64,000 nt of DNA from Streptomyces sp. NRRL S-350 (GTDB lineage: Bacteria; Actinomycetota; Actinomycetes; Streptomycetales; Streptomycetaceae), in contig NZ_JOHO01000008.1 in assembly GCF_000719705.1 (NCBI RefSeq), forward strand, positions 124,001 through 188,000, in the 5' to 3' direction. A program made the translations under genes and the position numbers. The notes beneath the pieces are model-generated. The model ran no database searches. It was given only the letters and a program-made list of their open reading frames with translations, and had not been told where the DNA came from. The number at the start of each line of letters is the position of its first letter. Positions within the stretch are counted from its first letter, which is position 1. Below, piece after piece: positions 54,058 to 62,668 of this stretch.

Positions 54058-56775
54058 ATGCCCCGCTCGAAGAAGTTCCGGCGCGCCCGTCTGTTCGTGA
54101 TCGTGCTGGTCGTGCTGCTGGTGGCCGGCGTCGGCTACGGCGGCTACCGCGGGGTCTCCGCGGTCCGCGCCTCCTTCCCGGAGGTGGACGGCAGCGTCAA
54201 GGTGGCGGGCCTGAGCGCGCCGGTCGACGTGAAGCGGGACGCCAACGGCATCCCGCAGCTGTACGCCGACACCCCCGAGGACCTGTTCCGCGCCCAGGGC
54301 TACGTCCAGGCGCAGGACCGCTTCTGGGAGATGGACGTCCGCCGGCACATCACCGCCGGCCGGCTCTCCGAGATGTTCGGCGACGGCCAGGTCGACACCG
54401 ACACCTTCATCCGCACCATGGGCTGGCGGCAGGTGGCGCAGAAGGAGTACGACACCAAGCTGTCGCCGGAGACCAAGAAGTACCTGCAGGCCTACTCGGA
54501 CGGCGTGAACGCCTGGCTCGCCGAGCACCCCGGCGGTGAGAAGGCCTCGCTGGAGTACGCGCTGCTCGGCGCCGTCAACAGCGGCTACCAGCCCGAGCAG
54601 TGGAGCCCGGTCGACTCCGTGGCCTGGCTCAAGGCGATGGCCTGGAACCTCTCCGGGAACCTCCAGGAGGAGATCGACCGCTCGCTGCTGGCCCAGGACT
54701 TCAGCCCGGACAAGATCGCCGAGCTGTACCCGGACTACCCGTACTCCCGCAACGGCACCATCGTGAAGACCGGCACCGTCAGCGGCGACACCTACCGCCC
54801 CGCCGACGGCTCCCCGCAGTCCGGCCCCGGGAACGGCACCGCCACCGCCCAGGGCGCGGCCACCACCAAGGCGATGCTGCAGGGCCTCACCGACCGCATC
54901 GACGGGATGCCGCAGCTGCTCGGCCGCCCCGGCCAGGGCATCGGCTCCAACTCGTGGGCGGTGGCGGGGACGCACACCACGACCGGCAAGCCGCTGCTGG
55001 CCAACGACCCGCACCTCGGCCCCGGCCTGCCCTCCGTCTGGTACCAGATGGGCCTGCACTGCCGGACCGCCTCCCAGGCCTGCCAGTTCGACGTCTCCGG
55101 CTTCACCTTCGCGGGCATGCCCGGCGTGGTGATCGGCCACAACAAGGACGTCGCCTGGGGCTTCACCAACCTCGGCGCCGACGTCACCGACCTCTTCCTG
55201 GAGAAGGTCACCGGCCCGGACACCTACCAGGTGGACGGCAAGGACGTGAAGTTCGACCTGCGCAAGGAGACCATCAAGGTCGCCGGCGGCCAGGACCGCA
55301 CCATCACCGTGCGCACCACCCAGACCGGCGCCCCGCTCATCTCCGACCAGAGCAGCGAGCAGCAGAACGTCGGCAGGTACGCCCCCAACGGCACCTCGGC
55401 GCCGGACCGCGGCACCGGCGGCTACGGCGTCGCCCTGCAGTGGACGGCCCTGAGCCCCGGCAAGACCATGGACGCCGTCTTCGAGCTGGACAAGGCCAGG
55501 AACTGGGACGAGTTCCGGTCCGCCGCCAAGGACTTCTCCGTCCCCGCGCAGAACCTGCTGTACGCCGACGCCAAGCACATCGGCTACCAGGCCCCGGGCA
55601 CCGTCCCGGTCCGCGGCAAGGGCGACGGCACCTACCCCGCCCTGGGCTGGGACTCCGCGTACCAGTGGAAGGACCCGATCCCCTTCAACGCCATGCCGTG
55701 GAGCCTCGACCCGTCCTCCGGCTACATCGTCACCGCCAACCAGGCCGTGGTCGACCCGAGTTACAAGTACAGCCTGACCAAGGACTGGGAGTACGGCACC
55801 CGCGCCAAGGAGATCACCGACCAGATCGAGGGCCTGCTCAAGAACAACGGCAAGATCTCGCCGGACGACATGCAGACCCTGCAGCTGGACAACACCAGCA
55901 TCATGGCCAAGACGCTGGTCCCGCTGCTGCTCAAGCAGCAGATCGACGACCCCTACGTGCGCCAGGCCCAGGACCTGCTCAAGGACTGGAACTACCACCA
56001 GGACGCCGATTCCGCCGCCGCCGCCTACTACAACGGCGTCTGGCGCCAGCTGCTCACCCTCGCCTTCGGCCAGAAGTTCCCGGCCGACCTGCGGGCCAAG
56101 GACAACTGCCTGCTGGTCCGCCAGCAGGACGACCCGACCAGGCCCGACAGCACCACCAGGATCGTCACCGAGTGCGGCACCCGCGACCCGGGCAAGGCCC
56201 AGCCGGACGGCGGGGACCGCTGGACCGAGGTGGTGCGCCAGCAGCTGGACAAGCCCGACAGCTCCTGGTGGACGTACATCGACTCCCAGCACACCGTCCA
56301 GAAGGGCCTGGACAACCTCCTCAAGGAGGCGATGAAGAACGCCCGCCAGGAACTCACCTCGCTGCTCAGCAAGGACATCTCCACCTGGAGCTGGGGCCGA
56401 CTGCACAAGCTGGAGCTGCGTGAGCAGACCCTGGGCACCGACAACTCGTCGATCGCCTCCGGCGCGCTCCACAAGCTGCTCAACCGCGGCCCGTACCGCC
56501 TCTCCGGCGGCTCGGCGGCCGTCGACGCGGCGGGCTGGAACGCGGCGGCCGGCTACGAGGTGGACTGGATCCCGTCGATGCGCATGGTGGTCGACCTCAA
56601 CGACCTCGACTCCTCGCGCTGGGTCAACGTCGGCGGCGCCTCCGGCCACGCCTTCCACGACAACTACAACGACCAGACCGACCTCTGGCTCAAGGGCAAA
56701 CTGCTGACCTGGGCCTACACGCCGGACGCGGTCGAGAAGGCCACCAAGCACAGGCTGGTGCTCACCACCGGCTGA
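54058..56775 (+). CDS. Penicillin acylase family (Ntn) amidohydrolase
   Basis: The 905-residue precursor has a single N-terminal membrane anchor or signal (residues 12-35) and the penicillin acylase fold. The predicted autocatalytic cleavage is before Ser297 in GIGSNSWAVAG, giving an alpha chain and a beta chain of about 609 residues. HNKDVAWGFTNLGADVTDLF and the later SWWT...GGASGHAFHDNYNDQ are family landmarks. Natural substrates may be N-acyl compounds such as acyl-homoserine lactones or lipopeptides; this is not readable from sequence. ATG 54058 has AAGGA upstream. Confidence 0.92.
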   Translation: MPRSKKFRRARLFVIVLVVLLVAGVGYGGYRGVSAVRASFPEVDGSVKVAGLSAPVDVKRDANGIPQLYADTPEDLFRAQGYVQAQDRFWEMDVRRHITAGRLSEMFGDGQVDTDTFIRTMGWRQVAQKEYDTKLSPETKKYLQAYSDGVNAWLAEHPGGEKASLEYALLGAVNSGYQPEQWSPVDSVAWLKAMAWNLSGNLQEEIDRSLLAQDFSPDKIAELYPDYPYSRNGTIVKTGTVSGDTYRPADGSPQSGPGNGTATAQGAATTKAMLQGLTDRIDGMPQLLGRPGQGIGSNSWAVAGTHTTTGKPLLANDPHLGPGLPSVWYQMGLHCRTASQACQFDVSGFTFAGMPGVVIGHNKDVAWGFTNLGADVTDLFLEKVTGPDTYQVDGKDVKFDLRKETIKVAGGQDRTITVRTTQTGAPLISDQSSEQQNVGRYAPNGTSAPDRGTGGYGVALQWTALSPGKTMDAVFELDKARNWDEFRSAAKDFSVPAQNLLYADAKHIGYQAPGTVPVRGKGDGTYPALGWDSAYQWKDPIPFNAMPWSLDPSSGYIVTANQAVVDPSYKYSLTKDWEYGTRAKEITDQIEGLLKNNGKISPDDMQTLQLDNTSIMAKTLVPLLLKQQIDDPYVRQAQDLLKDWNYHQDADSAAAAYYNGVWRQLLTLAFGQKFPADLRAKDNCLLVRQQDDPTRPDSTTRIVTECGTRDPGKAQPDGGDRWTEVVRQQLDKPDSSWWTYIDSQHTVQKGLDNLLKEAMKNARQELTSLLSKDISTWSWGRLHKLELREQTLGTDNSSIASGALHKLLNRGPYRLSGGSAAVDAAGWNAAAGYEVDWIPSMRMVVDLNDLDSSRWVNVGGASGHAFHDNYNDQTDLWLKGKLLTWAYTPDAVEKATKHRLVLTTG

Positions 56776-56791
56776 CCCCCGCTCCACCGTC

Positions 56792-56831
56792 CGGCGGCCC
56801 CGCTCCCTTCCCCGAGGGAGCGGGGCCGCCG
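56792..56831. terminator. Bidirectional terminator
   Basis: A perfect 17-bp stem (56792-56808 with 56815-56831) with a 6-nt loop lies between the convergent acylase and cyclo-ligase genes. Confidence 0.88.
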
Positions 56832-56856
56832 CCGTTCGCCTCCCGCCCCGTCCGCG

Positions 56857-57432
56857 TCACCCCAGCCGCCGCACCCCCGACGGCGTGACCGCCAGGTCCA
56901 CCGGCAGGTCGTGCGGCTCGGCCGGCACCCGGTCCAGCAGCTCGTGCTCGTACAGCAGCACCGCCAGCACCGGCCGCGCGCCCGCCCGCCCCAGCCGGGC
57001 CAGCACCCGGTCGTAGCTGCCGCCGCCGCGGCCCAGCCGCGCTCCGCCGCGGTCCACCGCCAGGCCCGGCAGCAGCACCACCGAGGCCTCGGTCACCGCC
57101 TCCGGCCCGAGTCGCGGGCCGGCCGGCTCCAGCAGCCCCCGCCCGGCCGGGGCCAGGGACTCCGGCCCCCCGTACTGCGCCCAGTCCAGGTCGTTGTCCG
57201 CCAGCAGCACCGGCAGCAGCACCCGCACCCCGCGCGCCCGCAGCGCCTCCAGCAGGGGCCGCGTCCCCGGCTCGGCCCCCACCGAGACGTACGCGGCCAC
57301 CGTGACGCCCGGGCCGGCCAGCTCCCCGGCGTGCCCGGCCAGCGCGAGCGCCGCCTCCGCGCGCTCCGTGGCGGAGAGCGCGCGCCGCTGCGTCAACAGC
57401 CGTGTCCTCAGGTCGCTCTTCTCGTTGTGCAC
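56857..57432 (-). CDS. 5-formyltetrahydrofolate cyclo-ligase
   Basis: This enzyme converts 5-formyl-THF to 5,10-methenyl-THF using ATP. The 191-residue protein has the N-terminal basic NEKSDLRTRLLTQRRALS segment and the substrate/ATP motif LGRGGGSYDRVLA near the C-terminus. GTG 57432 has GGAGG upstream. It is divergent from the GGDEF gene with 62 nt between starts. Confidence 0.93.
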   Translation of the reverse strand: MHNEKSDLRTRLLTQRRALSATERAEAALALAGHAGELAGPGVTVAAYVSVGAEPGTRPLLEALRARGVRVLLPVLLADNDLDWAQYGGPESLAPAGRGLLEPAGPRLGPEAVTEASVVLLPGLAVDRGGARLGRGGGSYDRVLARLGRAGARPVLAVLLYEHELLDRVPAEPHDLPVDLAVTPSGVRRLG

Positions 57433-57494
57433 CGGATCCTCCACGTCTCCAGACCGCCGACGCGCAGAGCCTGCCACGCGAAAGGGCGCCCCGA

Positions 57495-58406
57495 TTGTCC
57501 ACCCCGCTGCTGGTCCAGGCCCTGGCCGCGCTCAGCGCCCCCGCGCTGGCCGGCGCCGCCGCCCTCGGCCTGCGGGGACGGCGGGAGCGGGCCGCGGCCG
57601 CCGCCGTGGCCGCGCGGCTGCGCGCCCGGGCCGCCGAACTGGAGGAGCGCTGCGCCGAACTGGAGCGCACCGCCTCCTGCGACCCGCTCACCGGCGTGTG
57701 GAACTACCGCCACCTGCAGCTCACCCTCGACCGGGAGATCGAACGGGCCCGCCGCGCCGAGCACACCGACCAGGCGGACGGCCCCCGCCCGCTCGCGGTG
57801 CTGATGCTGGCGATCGCCGGTTTCGACGCGGTCGTCGCCGAGCACGGCCGCGGCCGGGCCGGCACGATACTGCGCGACCTCGCCCAGCGCCTCGCGATGG
57901 AGATCCGCCGGGCCGACACCCTCGGCCGGTACAGCGGCGAGGAGTTCCTCGTGGTGCTGCCCGACACCGGCGCCGAGGGCGCCGCGCAGGTCGCCGAACG
58001 GCTGGTCTGGTCCGTCCGCCGGCACCTGCTGCTCGACTGGTCCTCCGGCACCCGCGCCCCCCGCCCGGCCCACGGCAACGGCCTCACCGCCGCCGTCGGC
58101 ATCGCCGTCCTGCCCGACGACGGCACCCACGCCGCCGTCCTGCTGCGCGCCGCCGACACGGCGCTCGCCGAGGCCCGGGCGGCCGGCGGCGACTGCTCGC
58201 GGACCTCGGCGCCGCCCCGCGACCGTCCCGCCACCGGGCTCCGCGCGTCGGCCGATTCCGGCACCGAGGACGGCCCGACTGCCGAACGTGACCGTTCGGA
58301 AAAGCCGGGTAGTCTGTCGCCCTGTGCCGGAGGGGACCCCCTCGCCCAGCCGGTCGCTTCCCATACGCCAGCCACTGTGGCCGTGCCCCGCGACGTGCTG
58401 TCCTAG
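57495..58406 (+). CDS. GGDEF-domain protein (motif SGEEF)
   Basis: The 303-residue protein has an N-terminal hydrophobic segment (about residues 3-25), a short coiled coil and a GGDEF domain from about CDPLTGVWNYRHL. The catalytic loop reads RYSGEEFLVVLP, so the motif is Ser-Gly-Glu-Glu-Phe rather than GGDEF. Some variants of this type still make cyclic di-GMP, others only bind nucleotides. The best start is TTG 57495 with AAAGGG eight bases upstream, because no ATG or GTG gives both a membrane segment and a ribosome-binding site. The C-terminal 70 residues are disordered. Confidence 0.85.
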   Translation: MSTPLLVQALAALSAPALAGAAALGLRGRRERAAAAAVAARLRARAAELEERCAELERTASCDPLTGVWNYRHLQLTLDREIERARRAEHTDQADGPRPLAVLMLAIAGFDAVVAEHGRGRAGTILRDLAQRLAMEIRRADTLGRYSGEEFLVVLPDTGAEGAAQVAERLVWSVRRHLLLDWSSGTRAPRPAHGNGLTAAVGIAVLPDDGTHAAVLLRAADTALAEARAAGGDCSRTSAPPRDRPATGLRASADSGTEDGPTAERDRSEKPGSLSPCAGGDPLAQPVASHTPATVAVPRDVLS

Positions 58407-58445
58407 CCGTCCCAACGCGCGCGGTCGGGCGAAAACGTGCCTGAG

Positions 58446-58451
58446 TAAGGT
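58446..58451 (+). promoter_or_regulatory. -10 box of galU (probably leaderless)
   Basis: TAAGGT ends six bases before the galU ATG, and no Shine-Dalgarno sequence lies in between. A -35 element is weak (GGTCGG, 17 bp upstream). Confidence 0.45.
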
Positions 58452-58457
58452 AAACGC

Positions 58458-59378
58458 ATGACGACGAGCAACTCCCGAGTTCCGGTAACCAAGGCCGTGG
58501 TACCCGCGGCCGGACTGGGCACCCGCTTCCTCCCGGCGACCAAGGCCACCCCGAAGGAGATGCTGCCCGTCGTCGACAAGCCGGCGATCCAGTACGTCGT
58601 CGAGGAGGCCTCCTCCGCGGGCCTGTCCGACATACTGATGGTCACCGGCCGCAACAAGCGCGCGCTGGAGGACCACTTCGACCGCGCCTACGAGCTGGAG
58701 GAGCTCCTGGCGCGCAAGGGCGACAAGCAGCGCCTGGCCAGGGTCCGGGAGTCCGTCGAACTGGCCAACATGCACTACGTCCGCCAGGGCGACCCCAAGG
58801 GCCTCGGCCACGCCGTCTCGGTCGCCGAGCAGCACGTCGCCGGCCAGCCCTTCGCCGTCCTGCTCGGCGACGACCTGATCGACCCGCGCGATCCGCTGCT
58901 GGCCCGGATGATCGAGGTGCAGCAGGAGCTCGGCGGCTCGGTCGTCGCCCTCATGGAGGTCGACCCCTCCCAGATCCACCTCTACGGCTGCGCCGCCGTC
59001 AAGGCGAACGGCTTCGGCGAGGACGTCTTCCAGGTGACCGACCTGGTCGAGAAGCCCGAGCCCGGCGAGGCCCCGTCGAACTACGCCGTCATCGGCCGCT
59101 ACGTCCTCGACCCGCTGGTCTTCGACGTGCTGCGCGAGACCCCGCCCGGCCGCGGCGGCGAGATCCAGCTCACCGACGCCCTGCGCGAGCTCACCACCCG
59201 CGAGCCGGAGGCCGGCGGCCAGGTGCACGGCGTGCTCTTCAAGGGCCGCCGCTACGACACCGGCGACCGCGCCGACTACCTGCGCGCTATCGTCCGACTG
59301 GCCGCCGAACGCGATGACCTGGGCCCGGAGTTCCGCTCCTGGCTGCGGGAGTTCGTCGGCTCCGAGATGCAGGACTGA
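58458..59378 (+). CDS. galU: UTP-glucose-1-phosphate uridylyltransferase
   Basis: GalU makes UDP-glucose for cell-wall glycans and other glycosylations. The 306-residue enzyme has the nucleotidyltransferase motif PAAGLGTRFLPATKATPKEM at about residues 16-35. It also has the conserved VLLGDDLID metal/uridine region and LVEKPEPGEAPSNYAVIGRY. The ATG at 58458 starts right after a -10 box. Confidence 0.96.
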   Translation: MTTSNSRVPVTKAVVPAAGLGTRFLPATKATPKEMLPVVDKPAIQYVVEEASSAGLSDILMVTGRNKRALEDHFDRAYELEELLARKGDKQRLARVRESVELANMHYVRQGDPKGLGHAVSVAEQHVAGQPFAVLLGDDLIDPRDPLLARMIEVQQELGGSVVALMEVDPSQIHLYGCAAVKANGFGEDVFQVTDLVEKPEPGEAPSNYAVIGRYVLDPLVFDVLRETPPGRGGEIQLTDALRELTTREPEAGGQVHGVLFKGRRYDTGDRADYLRAIVRLAAERDDLGPEFRSWLREFVGSEMQD

Positions 59379-59414
59379 CGCAGGACTGACTCCGCGAGAG
59401 AGAGCGAGCCGCCG

Positions 59415-60776
59415 ATGACCGGGTCCACCGAGCACAGCACCACGCCCGCAGCCTGCTGCGACGCCGGAGCGGACCCGGCCCCGTCGGCCCCCCGGCTCTG
59501 GACGGTGGAGGAGCACCTCGCCGACGTGCTGTCCGGGGTCGGCCCGCTGCCCGCGATCGAGCTCCGACTGCTCGACGCCCAGGGCTGCCGGCTCGAGGAC
59601 GACGTGGTCGCCGAGGGCGACCTGCCGCCCTTCGACAACAGCTCGATGGACGGCTACGCGGTCCGCACCGCCGACACCGAGGGCGCCACCGACGCGTACC
59701 CCTCGGTGCTCTCGGTGGTCGGCGACATCGCCGCCGGCGCGGACGACCTGCCCCGGGTCGGCCCCGGCCAGGCCGCCCGGATCATGACCGGCGCACCCGT
59801 CCCGCCCGGCGCCCGGGCCGTCGCCCCGGTCGAGTGGACCGACGGCGGCACCGGCACCGGAGTGGCCGCCGCCGCGATGACCGCGCCCGTCCCGGACGAG
59901 GAGGTCCGCGTCCTGCGCCCGGTCGCCGACGGCGCGCACATCCGCCGCCGCGGCAGCGACGTCGCGGCCGGCACCAAGGTCCTGGAGGCCGGCACCCGGC
60001 TCGGACCCACCCAACTCGGCCTGCTCGCGGCGATCGGCCGGCCCACCGTGAAGGTCCGCCCGCGCCCGCGGGTCGTGGTGCTGTCCACCGGCAGCGAACT
60101 CGTCCAGCCCGGCGAGCCGGTCGGGCCCGGACAGATCGCCGACTCCAACAGCTTCACCCTCACCGCCGCCGCCCAGGAGGCCGGCGCCATCGCCTACCGG
60201 GTCGGCGCCGTCCCGGACGACGCCGACCGGCTGCGCGCCGTCCTGGAGGACCAGCTCGGCCGGGCCGACCTGATCGTCACCAGCGGCGGCGTCAGCGTCG
60301 GCGCGTACGACGTGGTCAAGGAGGTCTTCGAGTCCTACGGGGGCGGGGACCGAGGCGGAGCCGCCGCCGTGGAGTTCCGCAAGCTGCGGATGCAGCCCGG
60401 CAAGCCGCAGGGCTTCGGCCGGATCGGCGACGGGGCCGGGGTGCCGCTGCTCGCCCTGCCCGGCAACCCGGTGAGCGCCTACATCTCCTTCGAGCTCTTC
60501 GTCCGGCCGGTCATCCGCACCATGCTCGGCGCCCCCGACGTGCACCGCCCGGTCGTCCGCGCGCTCTGCCCGGTGGCGCTGCGCTCCCCGGCCGGCCGCC
60601 GGCAGTTCCTGCGCGGCCGCCACTCGGCGGCGGACGGCACCGTCGAGCCGGTCGGCGGCGCCGGGTCGCACCTGGTCGGCGCGCTGGCCCGGGCCGACTG
60701 CCTGATCACCGTGCCCGAGGACGTCACCGAACTGCCCGCCGGCAGCGAGGTGGACGTCATCCTCCTCGACTCCTGA
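59415..60776 (+). CDS. moeA: Molybdopterin molybdenumtransferase MoeA (Glp)
   Basis: MoeA inserts molybdate into adenylylated molybdopterin, the last common step of molybdenum cofactor synthesis. The 453-residue protein shows PPFDNSSMDGYAVR, MTGAPVPPGARAV, VLSTGSELV, SGGVSVGAYDVVKEVF and LPGNPVSAYISFELFV. The N-terminal 30 residues, with a Cys-Cys pair, are an extra tail. It lies 36 nt after galU and before moaC and mog, so a cofactor operon is likely. Confidence 0.95.
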   Translation: MTGSTEHSTTPAACCDAGADPAPSAPRLWTVEEHLADVLSGVGPLPAIELRLLDAQGCRLEDDVVAEGDLPPFDNSSMDGYAVRTADTEGATDAYPSVLSVVGDIAAGADDLPRVGPGQAARIMTGAPVPPGARAVAPVEWTDGGTGTGVAAAAMTAPVPDEEVRVLRPVADGAHIRRRGSDVAAGTKVLEAGTRLGPTQLGLLAAIGRPTVKVRPRPRVVVLSTGSELVQPGEPVGPGQIADSNSFTLTAAAQEAGAIAYRVGAVPDDADRLRAVLEDQLGRADLIVTSGGVSVGAYDVVKEVFESYGGGDRGGAAAVEFRKLRMQPGKPQGFGRIGDGAGVPLLALPGNPVSAYISFELFVRPVIRTMLGAPDVHRPVVRALCPVALRSPAGRRQFLRGRHSAADGTVEPVGGAGSHLVGALARADCLITVPEDVTELPAGSEVDVILLDS

Positions 60777-60879
60777 GCGTCGGCCGCGCCGGCCGCCCCA
60801 AGCGCGCCCGGAGGCGGGCGGCGCGGCACAGCGGGGTACGGTAGCGCGGTATTCGACCTGCGCGCCCCTGGAGTTACCC

Positions 60880-61380
60880 GTGACGACACCTCCCCCCGGC
60901 GACCGCCTCACCCACGTCGACGACCAGGGCGCGGCCCGGATGGTCGACGTCTCCGAGAAGGCCACCACCGCGCGCACCGCCGTCGCCGCCGGGCGGGTGA
61001 AGGTCTCCCCGAAGGTGGTCGAGCTGCTGCGCGGCGAGGGCGTCCCCAAGGGCGACGCCCTCGCCGTGGCCCGGATCGCCGGGATCATGGGCGCCAAGAA
61101 GACCCCGGACCTCGTGCCGCTCTGCCACCCGATCGCCGTCTCCGGCGTCAAGGTCGACCTCGCGGTCGCGGACGACGCGGTCGAGATCACCGCCACCGTG
61201 CGGACCGCCGACCGCACCGGCGTCGAGATGGAGGCGCTGACCGCCGTCGCGGTCGCCGGGCTGACCGTGATCGACATGGTCAAGGCCGTGGACAAGGCCG
61301 CCGCCATCGAGTCCGTCCGGGTGCTCAGCAAGACCGGCGGCAAGAGCGGCGACTGGTTCGCGCCGGAGGTGGAGGCGTGA
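60880..61380 (+). CDS. moaC: Cyclic pyranopterin monophosphate synthase MoaC
   Basis: MoaC works with MoaA in the first step from GTP to cyclic pyranopterin monophosphate. The 166-residue protein has MVDVSEKATTARTAVAAG, GAKKTPDLVPLCHPIAVSGV and GVEMEALTAVAVAGLTVIDM, which hold the conserved active-site Lys, His and Glu/Asp. GTG 60880 has TGGAG upstream. Its stop overlaps the mog start. Confidence 0.96.
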   Translation: MTTPPPGDRLTHVDDQGAARMVDVSEKATTARTAVAAGRVKVSPKVVELLRGEGVPKGDALAVARIAGIMGAKKTPDLVPLCHPIAVSGVKVDLAVADDAVEITATVRTADRTGVEMEALTAVAVAGLTVIDMVKAVDKAAAIESVRVLSKTGGKSGDWFAPEVEA

Positions 61381-61895
61381 CGGCGCCGGCCGGGAAGGCC
61401 CTGGCCGTGACCGTCTCCAACCGGGCCTCGGCCGGGGTCTACGAGGACCGGGGCGGCCCGCTGCTGGTGGCCGGCCTGACCGCGATGGGCTTCACCGCCG
61501 ACGGCCCCCGGGTCGTCCCCGACGGCGAGCCGGTGGAGGCCGTCCTGCGCGAGGCCGTGGCGGCCGGCTACGACGTCGTGCTGACCACCGGCGGCACCGG
61601 CATCTCGCCGATGGACCTCACCCCCGAGATGACCGCCCGGGTGATCGACCGGCAGATCCCCGGCATCGCCGAAGCCATCCGCGCGTACGGCCGGGACAAG
61701 GTGCCCACCTCGGCGCTCTCCCGCGGGCTCGCCGGGCTCGCCGGACGTACCCTGATCGTCAACCTGCCGGGCTCGACCGGCGGCGTCAAGGACGGCCTGG
61801 CCGTCCTGGAGCCGCTGCTCGCCCACGCCGTCGACCAGCTCGGCGGCGGGGACCACCCCCGGCCCGACACCCCAGCACCCGGGAGAGCGCACTGA
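61377..61895 (+). CDS. mog: Molybdopterin adenylyltransferase (MogA/MoaB family)
   Basis: The 172-residue protein adenylylates molybdopterin before MoeA acts. The nucleotide/pterin loop TTGGTGISPMDLTPE and NLPGSTGGVKDGL are visible. GTG 61377 overlaps the moaC stop (GTGA). The C-terminal tail is Pro/Gly-rich. Its TGA stop is itself overlapped by the CTG start of the next gene. Confidence 0.93.
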   Translation: MTAPAGKALAVTVSNRASAGVYEDRGGPLLVAGLTAMGFTADGPRVVPDGEPVEAVLREAVAAGYDVVLTTGGTGISPMDLTPEMTARVIDRQIPGIAEAIRAYGRDKVPTSALSRGLAGLAGRTLIVNLPGSTGGVKDGLAVLEPLLAHAVDQLGGGDHPRPDTPAPGRAH

Positions 61896-62518
61896 ACGCC
61901 GGCTGGCCGGTAGAACTCCACGAGGGGGAGGTCACGCTGCGCCCGATCCGGGTCCGTGACCAGCGCGAGTGGCAGGAGGTGAGCCGCCGCAACCGGGACT
62001 GGCTGCGGCGCTGGGAGGCCACCGTGCCGCCCGGCGCGGCCGGCCAGGTCGCCGGTCCCCGCCCGACGTACCGGCAGATGGTCCGCTTCCTGCGCGGCGA
62101 GGCCGCGGCCGGTCGGATGCTGCCCTTCGTGGTGCTCTACAAGGGCCGACTGGTGGGCCAGTTGACGGTCGGCGGGATCACCTGGGGCTCGATGTGCTCG
62201 GCGAACATCGGGTACTGGGTCGACGAGACGGTGGCCGGCCGGGGCATCATCCCGACCGCCGTGGCACTCGCGGTGAACTACTGCTTCCGCACGCTCGGAC
62301 TCCACCGGATCGAGGTCTGCATCCGCCCGGAGAACGCCCCGAGCCGGCGCGTGGTGGAAAAGCTGGGCTTCCGCTCGGAGGGAATCCGCCCCCGCTATCT
62401 CCACATCGACGGCGACTGGCGCGACCACCTGGTCTACGCGCTGACCGACGAGGAGGTCCCGGAGGGGATGCTGGCGCGCCGTCGGGCCCTCAGTTCCGGC
62501 CGCGAGACGAGTAATTGA
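61892..62518 (+). CDS. GNAT family acetyltransferase (RimJ-like), CTG start
   Basis: The 208-residue protein looks like a ribosomal-protein-type N-acetyltransferase. Strand 1 is VELHEGEVTLRPIRVRDQREW, and the acetyl-CoA region follows GYWVDETVAGRGIIPTAVAL with NAPSRRVVEKLGFRSEGIRPRYL. No ATG, GTG or TTG occurs in frame upstream of GTG 61979, and that start would delete strand 1. CTG 61892, overlapping the mog stop as CTGA and preceded by GGGAGAG, is therefore the best start. It appears coupled to mog, like the other overlaps in this cluster. Confidence 0.86.
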   Translation: MNAGWPVELHEGEVTLRPIRVRDQREWQEVSRRNRDWLRRWEATVPPGAAGQVAGPRPTYRQMVRFLRGEAAAGRMLPFVVLYKGRLVGQLTVGGITWGSMCSANIGYWVDETVAGRGIIPTAVALAVNYCFRTLGLHRIEVCIRPENAPSRRVVEKLGFRSEGIRPRYLHIDGDWRDHLVYALTDEEVPEGMLARRRALSSGRETSN

Positions 62519-62655
62519 ATAAATGTTCGAAAGAAATATCGATATGGCATCGGCGCGACGGCGGACCGCCACAAATGCCGGCAAAATAGTCGGAGAATCA
62601 GCTTGATCACACGACACGCCGCGCCAAATTGCTGCCAGGCCTTCCCCAGCGCCCG

Positions 62656-62661
62656 TACGGT
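62656..62661 (+). promoter_or_regulatory. -10 box of sepX (probably leaderless)
   Basis: TACGGT ends seven bases before GTG 62669. The 150-nt gap after the GNAT gene is unusually AT-rich for this genome (62515-62600). Confidence 0.45.
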
Positions 62662-62668
62662 GTGAATC

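Noticed and set aside
57408..61892. Minus-strand open frame of about 1490 codons opposite galU, moeA, moaC and mog.
   Set aside because: It is antisense to four unambiguous enzymes and is composed of Gly/Arg/Val-rich shadow sequence.
61979..62518. GTG 61979 as the start of the GNAT gene.
   Set aside because: It removes the first beta strand and has no ribosome-binding site. CTG 61892 fits the fold, the overlap with mog and the Shine-Dalgarno sequence.
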